Assembly (NCBI GenBank): GCA_013350335.1
Contig: CM023538.1
Coordinates: 62,423,080-62,487,079, forward strand
Length of the DNA stretch: 64,000 nt
Direction of reading: 5' to 3'
Source of the DNA: Chimonanthus salicifolius
Lineage: Eukaryota; Streptophyta; Magnoliopsida; Laurales; Calycanthaceae
Positions 53,201 to 64,000 of this stretch are shown here, in pieces (positions within the stretch are counted from its first letter, which is position 1; the number at the start of each line of letters is the position of its first letter). Under the pieces are notes generated by a model. That model was given only the letters and a program-made list of their open reading frames with translations. It was not told where the DNA came from and did not search any database. Position numbers and translations under genes: made by a program.

Positions 53201-56200
53201 AACCATTCAAAGTGCAACAAATAGCTCAATTACTCATGTTATTTAGCTGGTGTCTTGTTTCAGTAATATGAAACTTTATGATAAGTATGTTTACATAGTT
53301 ACACTATTAAGCTGGTGGTCTATTCAAGGAAATAAAGAGGGTTATAGAGTTTTTAGATTTTTCTATTCATATTAGTAGGGATGAAATGGTAAAAAAATAT
53401 GGGGCCCCATAAAAAAGGAAAAACTCAAACACCTGTTCCAGGAAAGCAATTAACTATAATTGGTGTATAATGTGTATGTCTTCAAAAAAAAAAAAGAGTG
53501 CAACAGAAGTCTTTATCTGAGAAAACACATTTATTTTTTCAGAGGACATTTTCTCCAACTTAATTTCTTATGGTAGAAATTCCCAAATTGCAGTCAGCGT
53601 AGGGAATAACATCCTTATAATATGAGTTCTCCTTTAAAAACATCAGAACATCCCCGTCAGAATTCCTATCATTTCCTTGTCTTTAATTTCAAGAACTGAT
53701 TTGCATATTCAATATTCACATACTATTGCAAGTAAGAGTTAAATAATTAATTTTGAACTATTCCAATGTGGAAACATACTCAAGCATTAAGTGATAGTTA
53801 GGTCTATTCAGTAGTTTGCCTTATTCTGTCTCGTTGAATGCTATTAACCATACAACCGCTGCATGTATTTGTCTTTGTAGATAATGGCATGTATGCCATG
53901 AAGAAAGTTCTAATTCAAAATAATGAGCAGCTAGAATTGGTGAGAAAGGAGATTCATGTTTCATCCCTTTTCAGTCATCCAAATTTGCTTCCCCTTCTTG
54001 ATCATGCCATAATTGCTGTTAAGGTGATTCCTTTGGATTATTCTGTTATTTTATCTCATTCTCTTTGAATACAAAATCTTGCACCAAATATTTAGGTAAC
54101 CTTTGTTTATCTTGTAGTTAGGTATGATCAAGATTCCGAAGTTAGGTAGTTAGTTTATCTTGTTGAACATTTGTTTATGAAAATGTAATCTTGGTCCTAT
54201 ATGCTAGTTAGGTAGTCTGGTTTCCTGCACTCAAATTGGAAATATGGATGTTTTCATGTTCTTCACCTAATCATGCTGATTTTTTTTTTTGGAACATTGT
54301 CGAAATAATACCATTAAAATAAGAATGAGATACAAGAGAAGGGATTCGAGTATAGGAGATATATACTCATAACCAAAGATAGGGAAAGGAAATAGAAAAA
54401 ACAAGGAAAAAACAAGAAGGAAAGAAATAAATAAAAAAGATACATCAAATAATCCATCCAACACCGGATCTAAATAAAGCCCCCAATCCCCAAGCTTTCA
54501 AGGCTAAAGAGATGAAAAAAGTTCCAAAGCTGGCCTTTGTAAAAGAACACCAGCTTTTCGCCAAGAAGTCTACAACATAGTTTGCTTATCGAGGAGTATG
54601 AGTGAAAGAGACGCCACCTAGCCTGCACAACCTCCAAATACCCCTAGCAATACCAATCAACCTCTACGGGGAGAATTTACTCTTACTAGCCCAGGAGATG
54701 GCATTAGTCGAGTCACCTTCGATAATGAGGTAACCTGATCATGCTGATTGAAGTATGACTACTGATTTATGGACCTTTTCGGTTCCAATGCTGACTGTTT
54801 ATCAACTTATTTTTTGCTATCATTATTAGGTCAGTTGAATTAACTTCTCACTTGTTGGTGAGATTCCAACTGTATGGATCATCCACTGTGGGTCTAACTG
54901 ATGGATGGTCTACAACTTCCAAATTTAAATGCAATACAACTGGATACCTTAACCAGAGTTCTCTCATTTGTTTTACTTCTCAATGGGTACCATTGCACAA
55001 TAGAAAAGGTGCTATATGTCATGGGTCGGCTTCACATCCAAAATGGCTAGCCGATTCTAAGGTTCTCCGCCCCCGCTTATAAACCCAAGACCATCCCGGG
55101 GCATTTCTGATGTGGGACTGCCCTTGTTACAGGCTCCCCGGCCCAAACCCTGGCGCCCTCACCAGGGGGCCCACACCTCTTGTGTAGGGCCCATGTGTCT
55201 ACAATACCCCCTAGCCCTTTTGAGTGTGGATCCGACCTGTGACATATAGCTTTATTTTATGTGTAGATTCTGTACCTGAAACAATGATATGCATGGGTGG
55301 TACAGTTTTTGCTATTTGATCTGATGTACTTGTTATATATTGTAGGGTGGGCAAGAAGGTTCACGTAATCATGAAGCATATCTGTTATTTCCAGTTCATT
55401 TGGATGGAACCTTACTAGACATAACGGCAGTGATGAAATCAAAAAAGGAGTTTTACCCTCCGATTACTGTTCTTCAAATATTTCGGCAGGTGAGTATGAA
55501 TCACATTTGAATGTTAGTTAATGTTTTACAGTACAAATTCTAATGGCTGGATTGCAAGTGTCCCATCCATCAAGAATGATTGTGTAGATGAAATCAAAAC
55601 TTAGAAGTATTTAGATAGTGTTGTTAACTTTTAGTAATGTAATGTCTTTGCACTAAATTGGTGACAGAAATGCACAATTCATTGCTGAGGGCTATTTTTG
55701 GCACAATTACATGCTCCCCCCTCCAATATAAAAACTCAATTGAGATCTAGGCATAACCAAAATTATTATAATGCTTTTTAGTTACATTAGAATTTTTCAT
55801 GCTCTTTAGTCTCTATGTCAACGATGAAGTACATGATTCTGAACCCAAAGGGATTCTGCAAGCATTGAGTGTTGAGGACTATGGTTTGATAATCTAGAGC
55901 GTTAACCCAATGGCTTCCAAGGTGGAAAATCCTTTCAATTTTTATTGAGACCCTTTTATTTTACATGCAGCTTGGAACTTTTATTTGTTTCCTTATTGAT
56001 GTCAATTAGTTTTTTTGCATAGGTCTGAGGGGATGGTAAATGAGCTGATTACAATTGAGAATGATATGGTTCCATATTGTGATTAATTTCGATTCTTGGG
56101 TATAATTGTAGGACCAAACAGATGGTGAGAGCTGGCTCATGCTTCACCCCCATTAAGCTAAAAAAAAAAATTACATTTTATTGAACAAAAATTCTTTCAT

Positions 56201-59200
56201 TTATATTTGGAGGTGGTTTATTTATTGGTTCCACCAATGGAGAAGGGTTTTTCTAGAACTTCAACATCCTGCTGCGAGATGGATCTGAAGGGGAGACCTG
56301 CAAAAGAAGGCCTTTCCCAAGGATCAAAGTGCTAATTCCTATTTTAATTGGAGGACTGGAGGTTTATTTTTTTTACAATAATGGTATCATGTCTCGGAGC
56401 TTGCAACCTTTGTGTTTGCTACATTATGCAACTTCCATGCAGGAAATACTTTATTCCCTTTTTAACAAGACAGGCATGATGTCTTGTGAGAGGCATTGCA
56501 TGAGCAAATGTAGAGGTGTGTGAGGCTGTACCTGAAAAAGGAAGGTGCACAATTCGAGTAACAAGAGGAGATAAAGAGGCAAAGTCATAAGTCATTATTA
56601 TAGGAGCAAAACTACTCTCACGCTTTTCTCCTTGAACACTTGAGACCTAGGCATCTAAAGTTTCATATGAATGCGTAGATGATCAATGAGGTTACAAACC
56701 CACCCACCTAGTCAACATGGTTCAGGAAATTTATGAAGTTTGATTTGGTTTGCTAACCCCAATGATTCCATACAGGAGAATTAGCGGATTAGAGGATTAT
56801 TCCTGTACCCTGCATCCATATCTGTTACCTTTCTTGATGAACATCACGACCATTTAATAGAAATTTCCAATCAGATGATGTTAAAACTATCTGAACATTC
56901 ACCAATTTATTATGGACTGCATTTTCCAAGCCACTAATTTTATGGCTTTTTGAGTGTGATGAAAGTGATTCTTAATGACTATGAACAATACCAGGTTGGA
57001 CTGGTGGGACGGATGCTTCAGATAGATGATATTGACCTTCCAATTGAATGCTCATGATTTGATGGATGATCCTTGTTTCTAGAAATATTGTAGAGGGGAA
57101 AGTGGATCATTGGAATTTATTATCTGTCCATATTTTGAGAAAAGGTCATGTACTTGATATATATTTTATTCAACTTTCTGTAGTCTGGTTTGATTTAGCT
57201 AGTAACTTCGATTCTTAGAAGGTCCTGTTCATTGTGCATTGCAATTATTGAAGGGCTCTGCAACAGCTTTGTGCAGGATTGAAGCATATGCACAGTTTTG
57301 ATCCTCCATATGCACATAATGATGTCAAACCAGGCAATGTTCTCATCACAAATAGAAAAGGACAGCCACCACTTGCAGTTCTAATGGATTTTGGAAGTGC
57401 TTGTCCTGCAAGGAAGGAGATCCGTTCCCGTTCAGAGGCACTGCAATTGCAGGTGTTTAATTCTACTTGCTTCTTTTCTACTAGTTTTTATGTAAGCATT
57501 ATCCGTGCACTTTGTTTATGTTTATAGTGGATGCACTTAATTTATTTATTTTAGATTTTTATTTTTGATTGTATGCAGACCATTTATTTGAAATCAGGTT
57601 TATTATATTGTGTGAGTCAAGGGATTCTCTTTATGCAGACCTGAGGTGAAACTATATGATCCTCACTTGAGCCCTTTTGAGTGGATGATCCTGGTCCAGG
57701 ATAATGACTATTTCATTGGACCCTGCTGAAAAGAAAAAAGAAAACCTGATTGGAAGATTGCATTCTTTCAAGAGTTGGCCTTAATTTTTGCAATGATGAC
57801 GATGATAACCTCTATTTTATTTTCTTCTTCCACCAAAATCAGTCCCATTTAAGAATACTAACCATCTGCTCTAAGGTAATAAGTTAATAACTATTAGCAT
57901 TTTACCTATTTCTAATTTGATTATCAATCAAAGTAGAAATGGTAAAATGCTTAGAGTTTTACCAGATGGCCATGTTTTCCTGGGGTTGATTTTGGTCGAT
58001 AATCCAAAACTTTCCTTATCTGGTAGGGCGATGAGCCTAACCAACTTGCTCCAAGTAATATCTCACGTTTTGGTGCCGCAAGTAGAAGCAGATCATGATG
58101 CCAGCAGGACTCTACTTATTATATAACGATACTATACCTAAAATGTGTGTGTTCAAGAGGGGAAGAGTAGAATGCATTGATCACTGTGATTGTGGCTTGT
58201 ATTAAATCCATATGGTCGATGCTCTAGTTTCCTTATAGATGTTTTAGTTATTTATTTATTTTTCTGTTTGTTTTTATGTAGGAATGGGCAGGTGAGCATT
58301 GTTCTGCTCCTTACCGATCTCCTGAGTTCTGGGATTGTCCAAGCCATGCAGATATTGATGAGAGGACGGATATCTGGTCTCTTGGGTGTACTTTATTTGC
58401 AATTATGTGAGAACTTTCTCATTTTATATTGTTTCCTCACTGTTCTTTTCTTCATATTTGAATAATGTGCACTTCATGTTTTTTTTTAAATCTTATCATC
58501 ATATCATTAAAATGTTACTGCTTGGATATGAAGGTGGTTACCAACATGATATGTTTTTATTAGATCTGAGTTACATACCATGCAACTTGTAGTGGATGAA
58601 ATCTTGTCTAAAAATAAAAATAAAAAAAATAAAAAATATTGTGTTGTCCCAGTAAGGTGTAGAAGAAACTACTCATACTACTAAACTTACAGGCAGCAGC
58701 ATTGACGGAAAGAGGAAAAAACTTTGATTTCTGTTCAGATAATATTAGAAACAGAATTATCTGCTCACTAAGAAAACCTTTGCTCACCTCGGTCCAAATG
58801 GATTTTTGAGAAACAACATTACATTAGTTAATTTTATAGAAATTTCATTCCTGAAATGTTGCTCATTTTAGTAGATATCGTGGACAACTCCAGTATGAAG
58901 TCATGTTTAGGCTATTTGTTTTATCAGTTTGCTTTTAGTTGCATCATTCTCTCCTGTTGGGTAAAAGTTTTCATCGTAAGTTTGTTGAAATGGCTGGTCA
59001 CTTGGTGCCATCTCTTTTTAGTGTGCACCAATCAAGTGCTGCACACTTGTCTACCTTCTTGTCTTTAGCCGTTAAATTAAATACAAATGTTTATGTCTGC
59101 ATGCACACACCTGCACAGGTACCAGCAGATGGCTTTTATTTTGTTGAACATGCCTAGTGCAATATTTTCCAATTTTATTTAAGATTCTAAATCCATGTTT

Positions 59201-60191
59201 AGTTGCATTCATGATTTTTTTCCATTTCATATCTGTCCTTACTTTATTAATAAAATTGATTTCCTATAATAGCCTCGAGTCTTGAGTGATAAGCTTCCCT
59301 CTCTCTCAGAATTGATTTTAGATAAATGATATATCCAAAACAACAAGAACAAACACCCCCCATCTCTTCAAACTTGGGAAGTCTCTGGAAGCAGGAACCT
59401 TGTGTGATTTCTACCTTCTGCCAATGTTACACAATGGTGGGTGGGGTGGGAAAGGGTGAGGTGTGGGGACTGGGGGTTGGGGGGAGGAGGAGGACGAGGG
59501 AGAGAAGGAGAGAGGGAAGATGAGGGATAATTATGGGTATCCCCATCGCCTCACATTGGAGGTGAGATTAAGCCCACAGATACATAAAACCATCCGAAAG
59601 CCTCGTATTTCAGGTTAGTTCGAGAGGAGTCATGTCCAAGACCTCTAGTCTAATCCTAGAAACAAAATCCAACTGAGCCATCCATTTGAGTTGTACATAT
59701 TGATTACATTGTTCCTTGTTTCCTTGGGCTAAAATATGTCTCCCAAGCATGCCAACAAATTACCATTATAGTTATATTAGTTGATACCTCTACACTATCT
59801 CACAACCTTCTATTTACATTTTACAAGAACTTATAGCCAAGAAGGAACGGTTTTCTGGGTCAATATCCATCAAATTCATTGCAATCAAACCAATAGTAGT
59901 TGTTGCACCATGAATTTTACATTTCTTATCAAAATCCAGGATGTTCCTTTTGTTTCTGGTTGCAGGTATGGAGAATCTCCCTTTGAGTATGTACTTGGTG
60001 AGTCAGGAGGCAGCTTACAGTTGGCTATAATAAGTTCCCAGATAAAATGGCCATCGGGATTCAACCCCCCCTACCCTGAGCCCCTTCATCAGTTTGTGAC
60101 ATGGATGCTCCAACCTCAGGCCACTATCCGCCCACGCATTGATGATATCATCATTCATGTTGACAAGTTGATAACAAAATTTTCTACTTAG
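50206..60191 (+). CDS. STK16-like protein kinase, six exons (ATPK3-type)
   Basis: Serine/threonine kinase of the STK16/NAK group. Exons: 50206-50407, 53881-54023, 55346-55489, 57267-57452, 58282-58406, 59966-60191; 1026 bases, 341 residues, all introns GT-AG. The N-terminus MGCSFSG is a myristoylation/palmitoylation signal (Gly2, Cys3), as in animal STK16, so membrane association is likely. Motifs: glycine loop LGEGGFAYV, catalytic Lys in YAMKKVL (about Lys75), YAHNDVKPGNVL with Asp182 (HND instead of HRD), DFG at 204-206, SPEFWD in the activation segment, and DERTDIWSLGCTLF. The C-terminal end is PRIDDIIIHVDKLITKFST. No breaks. From memory it matches Arabidopsis At5g08160 (ATPK3). Substrate unknown. 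Confidence 0.93.
50408..53880 (+). other. Kinase intron 1 (3.5 kb)
   Basis: Donor GTCAGT, acceptor TTGTAG. Contains a possible MITE (52,328-52,676) with loosely inverted ends (CATTGTCACAAATACCG against the complement of CAAGGTCACAATATCGG) and many TTTACCG/ATATCG words, and a 44-base tandem repeat just after it (GTGACCTTGCACAAG at 52,668 and 52,712). No gene was seen. Confidence 0.6.
54282..54733 (-). mobile_element. 5'-truncated LINE in kinase intron 2
   Basis: Target repeats CCTAATCATGCTGATT (54,266-54,281) and CCTGATCATGCTGATT (54,734-54,749), one mismatch in 16. A T-run at the left is the poly(A) tail. The minus strand starts with IEGDSTNAISWASKSKFSP and later ANYVVDFLAKSWC, the RNase H domain of plant LINE ORF2, with a few stops. 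Confidence 0.88.
55019..55215. mobile_element. Possible LTR fragment in kinase intron 2
   Basis: GC-rich island in an AT-rich intron: TGTCATGGGTCGGCTTCACA, GCTTATAAACCCAAGACC, GATGTGGGACTGCCCTTG. The wording resembles LTRs of plant retrotransposons, but no ends or target duplication were defined. Confidence 0.35.
59525..59690 (-). mobile_element. SINE copy, minus strand
   Basis: Read on the minus strand it has the A box GGCTCAGTTGG, GACTAGAGGTCTTGGACATG, and the body TTAATCTCACCTCCAATGTG and GGGGATACCCATAATTAT, as in the SINE at 45,071. In kinase intron 5. Confidence 0.7.
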
Positions 60192-61573
60192 CAGGATGAC
60201 AGTCCACAAAGATGAATCAGGTGAAATTCTACCGAAGACCCATATTGGCGGATTCAATTTATGTCCTTTGATTAGTGTAAGCCATCATATCCCATTTGAT
60301 GCCAAAGTTCATTAAGAAGCAATATATTTTAACAGTTAGTTCTTGAAGCCACCATTATTTTTGTAGATCTAGCATGAGTATATCAATTCAGTATCAATGT
60401 ATCTCTATTTGTGACCTTTTATATGGATTTTGAATCAAATTCAAGTTATCAAGGCCTAAATTCCAATGTAGGAACAATATCAGGACTATGCATTTAATTT
60501 ATATACGTGTCAAGTGATTATTAATTCCAGTTCAAGTGTCATTCTTTCAACATTTCACCCACTTAGTTTCTTTTGCTTGGATTCAGGTCAGATTGCTAGG
60601 TTTTTCTGTTTTTTGTGTTGGTTAGGTTTGAATTTTGGTGAATAAGTCACTTATTTGGAAATCCCAACCAGACTCAAATTCTGCTTTTCAAAATTGGTCT
60701 GCCTTGGGTTAGGAATTGCCACCCTTAATGACAGGCTTGAATCCTTTTTGCCTAGTTTACAATTTTAGATGGGGCATGTCAATGACTTAGTAGGCACGAA
60801 GACTTTTGTCTATTTCTTTGATGAAAGCAATTTCGCAAAAAAAAGTACTGTTTAGATTTGATTTGTATCATCCAACAAGTGCTATAAAATCCTTTGTTGT
60901 TTAAGTCAAAATCTTTATTTTGTCAAAAATAAAGAAAGCATTATCGCGGTGGGTGAGGAAAACCTCTCTTTCCCTCAGTAAAATTTTCTATCCCTCCCTT
61001 TGGAAAATGGAATTCTTTAGAAGAAGAGGAAAATGCCTCATTTTTTGTATTCTTGTCAGAGAGTTCTTATTATATGAAAGAAGAGAGGATGGTCTCATTT
61101 TCCGTACTCTTTATTTTCTATCAGTGGCCTAAGGGTGCAAATAGAAAAAAGGAGTTACCTGCAAATTGGGCTTAGGCTGAAAATATTTTGAATGTGAATC
61201 TGAGTCCAACATTTCTTGCCCAAACTTGATGAGATTACCGACTGATGATCATAGATGATTTCTTGCCTATAGCTGTTACAAGCTGTTCAACACCATAAAT
61301 CCATGGTATATATATATATATATATATATTGGGCACATTATGGGCAAGTCAAGTTGTTGAGAGGGTCACTCGAATTTTTTTACTTATTTGTAGACAGTCA
61401 ACATCAAGTTGTTGACCGCCCTTTAGAATCTAGGTTTAACCGGTGGTGTACAAATTCGAACCAGACCGAGTGCAGGTTCGACCCACTTAGGCCAGCCATT
61501 GAATCGTGCAGTAAAAAAATATTATATATATAAGTACTCAGGAGCATTGAAAATGTTATATTGAAATTAACTT
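60192..61573. other. Intergenic after the kinase gene
   Basis: AT-rich, with a (TA)n run at 61,305-61,328 and a GTTGACC/TTCGAACC stretch near 61,410-61,480 that looks repeat-derived. No gene. Confidence 0.35.
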
Positions 61574-61778
61574 AAGAGGGAGTTGGCCCGGTGGTCAAAA
61601 AGCTCCTCAGGGAGGTATTGGGTTTGATTCACATTCAAACTCCTCTGGGCCACTCTCCATGGGATTACTCCTCTTCGACTTATTCGGTGTGTAGATTGAG
61701 AGTATTACACATTTTGTAGAATTAGTCTTGCCTTCACTGTGGGGTAGAGATACCTATCGTTAAAAAAAAAAAAAAAAA
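61574..61778 (+). mobile_element. SINE copy with poly(A) tail
   Basis: Starts near GAGTTGGCCCGGTGGTCAAA, has a TTGGGTTTGATTCAC B-box-like word, a body (GTGTGTAGATTGAGAG, TTAGTCTTGCCTTCACTGTG, GGTAGAGATACC) related to the other SINE copies, and ends in a run of about 18 A. Confidence 0.65.
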
Positions 61779-62286
61779 ATTAAAATTCACCAATGAGTGA
61801 GGGGCTATGTGCATTGAAGGTGAGACCTATCTTCCAATGTAAAATACCTTTGAACTTTGTTACGGAGGTTTCACAATGGAATATTCTATTATTCTTCATT
61901 AATTTGAATTTAAAGATAATTGTTTCTATGGATGAGAAGAAGACTAGTGAACAACCTTTCAAACTATATTTAGTGAAAGTGATTGTTTTGTTAGACCATT
62001 TTTTTTTTTTATAACCTAAGGGAAATTCCGAGCCCACCCCAGTTCTCTATTGTCAAGTTGCCTAGGGTGTGCTTATGCAATTATGCCTAGCTCTCCTAAA
62101 ATCCCTAAAAGTCTCCCCCACACCCACTAAAAGCCATTTCTTGTTTAGAATCTTAAAGAAAAAGAAAAAGTCAGCTATATATATACCTGGGTTTTCTTTT
62201 TCTATATACTCGATTTCAAAAAAAATAAGTGAAATTATCATTTTGCCCTTTGTTTTTAAAGGAAAAAACGATTATCAGCATCATTC
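61779..62286. other. Intergenic; possible retroposed end at 62,000
   Basis: A T-run at 62,000-62,010 followed by ATAACCTAAGGG, GAGCCCACCCC and CCTAGGGTGTG resembles the short insertions at 22,881 and 29,811 and may be another minus-strand LINE end. The rest is unassigned. Confidence 0.35.
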
Positions 62287-62290
62287 AAAT

Positions 62291-62657
62291 GGCCGTGTGG
62301 CTCGTTCAAACGAATAGTTCGAATAGAGTCCTTCAAACAATGGCTGAACTGAGATTTTAAAGCGAGATCGTTTCTCGACCGTTTTTTACAAACAATGTAT
62401 CAAAATTCATCTACTCTGAATTATATGAACTCCGGGATTGATTTTAAGTGAAAATAGTATAGTTTTGGACTTCAAAAATTGTACTCAAAGAATTAAGAAA
62501 AAATAGTCTTCCTCTTAATTTTTTTGGATACAATATTTCAAGTCCAAAATTATACTTTTTTCACTTAAAATCAGTCCTAGAGTTCATAAAATTTATAATA
62601 GATAAATTTTGATACTTTGTTTATAAAAATAGCTCGAGAAACCCGAGCCACATGCAT
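62291..62657. mobile_element. Foldback element
   Basis: Arms 62,371-62,483 and 62,529-62,640 are inverted complements (TTTCTCGACC and ACAAACAATGTATCAAAATT against GCTCGAGAAA and AATTTTGATACTTTGTTTAT) around a 45-base loop. A second, outer pair, GGCCGTGTGGCTCG (62,291) and CGAGCCACATGCAT (62,644), extends the symmetry. No coding capacity. Confidence 0.8.
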
Positions 62658-62662
62658 AAAAA

Positions 62663-62806
62663 TTACAGTTGGCAGGGAGGCGGCGGCAAGATGATGCTAT
62701 GATGCAGGCTGGATGCCCACATCATCCAACCTTCGGATCCTTCTATAACCGCCGCCGCCGCTTCCGTGTCTGCTATTTGGGTCTCAACTTCTTCCGCCGT
62801 CTCCAT
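62663..62806 (-). other. Possible gene start on the minus strand
   Basis: A GC-rich island. The minus strand opens with ATG 62,806 (METAEEVETQIADTEAAAAV) for 47 codons to a stop right at the edge of the foldback element. The plus strand is also open (62,669-62,890, Arg-rich). The first four residues equal those of gene C, which may be chance. A broken first exon is possible. Confidence 0.2.
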
Positions 62807-62890
62807 GCTACCAAACCAACTCGTACAGCAACTCCAATGTTCAGTTCAGAGCGAAATGCAAACCTGATTTGTTTAACGGGGGCATTTTAG

Positions 62891-64000
62891 ATTTTTCTAC
62901 CACTTTTTATTTTTTAACAAATCTTAATCCTCATCAAGAATATCTTTTAGATACATTAGTTAAGTGAAAAGTGCTATTAGATTTAACAGTCTCTCATATA
63001 TTACTAAAAGTTGGAACCTAACATCAAAAGTTAAAATGATTAAATAGGTTTAAAAAACTTAATATGTAAATTATTGAAGTAGTTTTATAGGAAATATGAC
63101 AAAAAAAAACCCAAAAAAATCCACCTACTCATTAGATGGCGTATCCAAAAGTTTGAAAATATTATTTTCTTCATGATAAGGAAAAATAGAAATGGGCTTC
63201 ACTTGGGAATCAATTGCGAAGCGTCATTATTCGGAATATTTTATTGACAAGGACGGTAGGGTAATAAACTCTCATCATATTAAATATCATATATAAATAC
63301 TTTACGAAAAGATATTAGACCTAAAATCTACTGCTGATAAACCGATTCAAATGCATTGATGTATATGTTATTTACCTAGGAGTGAAACTTTGGTCGGGTT
63401 TTAACATGATCTGTATGAGAAATTAATAAGTTTGGATTATGTTTTTATATATCTCAGGTCGGATTGGGTCGGAAAAAAATGAACCCGCATGAAATTTGGG
63501 TCGGAACGGGTTGAGAAATTTAAAAACAAGTCAATGTGGCCTGACCCAATCCGAGTGTATCAAATTATAAAACAACACTTGAGTTGAATTGAATTAAAAC
63601 TTCGGGTCGGATCGAGTTGAGTAACTCAGATCAGCAATTCAGGTCAGGTCAAATTGGATTCAATAATTTTTTACATGGGTTAGGTGGGATTTATTAAAAC
63701 CCTGACTGAGTTTTAGCCTTAAATTTTACCCCCGTCTTTTAGCATTTAAAAAAAAAAATACAAAAAAACTCTCTCCTCTGTTTTCTATCCGGTGGATGTC
63801 CTCCGCTGCCACCCCTTTTCGGTGGACGCTATTTTTCCAGGAACGAAGGAGAAACTGCCTTAAACATGGACAAAATGTTTCAAGAAACTCAAAAATCGAT
63901 TTTCTCACAGGATGTGTAAGTGTACATAGGTGCAACCAATACTGTTATTCCTAATATGATGGTCGATGGATATTGTTTGTCAGCTTTCTCAACCCTGAGC
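62891..64000. other. Intergenic, nothing firm
   Basis: AT-rich. 63,390-63,690 carries repeated GGGTCGG and CAGGTCAGGT words of a low-complexity repeat type. A 69-codon minus-strand frame at 63,726-63,935 has no recognised domain. Confidence 0.35.

Overview
This window is nuclear DNA from a flowering plant. Exons are small and joined by long AT-rich introns, the genes are land-plant families (DUF247 proteins, plant agmatine iminohydrolase, a plant STK16-like kinase), and the space between them is full of retroposons, LTR fragments and small inverted-repeat elements. Introns of up to 7.7 kb suggest a medium-to-large genome; the species cannot be named from the sequence alone.

Region 1 (1-15,043): four DUF247 genes in a row on the plus strand, called A, B, C and D here. 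A (cut by the window edge) and C are one subtype. B and D are a second subtype that ends in a membrane anchor. The order is therefore I-II-I-II, as if a two-gene block had been duplicated. Only B is open from start to stop. C has an in-frame TAG and a divergent 3' end that runs into LTR-like sequence, D has a one-base insertion near its 3' end, and a small DUF247 scrap (A') lies between A and B. A 1.4-kb foldback element built from three 281-bp palindromes sits between B and C.

Region 2 (15,044-27,890): repeat-rich DNA with one small intact single-exon gene of unrecognised family (22,288-22,644) and a diverged, start-less paralogue 5.2 kb upstream (about 17,121-17,408). Their upstream regions are also similar, so the whole unit was duplicated. 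Also here are a 345-bp TRIM with a 5-bp target duplication, hAT-type MITEs with 8-bp target duplications, LTR pieces and a short plastid psaA fragment.

Region 3 (27,983-47,583): a complete ten-exon agmatine iminohydrolase (AIH) gene, 379 codons, on the polyamine route from arginine. Intron 8 is GC-AG. The introns hold LINE fragments, a decayed Ty1-copia fragment and a SINE that is itself split by a hAT MITE.

Region 4 (50,206-60,191): a complete six-exon STK16-like protein kinase gene, 341 codons, with an N-terminal Met-Gly-Cys acylation signal. AIH followed by this kinase resembles the neighbouring pair At5g08170/At5g08160 in Arabidopsis as I recall it.

Region 5 (60,192-64,000): a SINE, a foldback element and otherwise unassigned AT-rich DNA. 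I saw no tRNA, rRNA, CRISPR or bacterial-type features.
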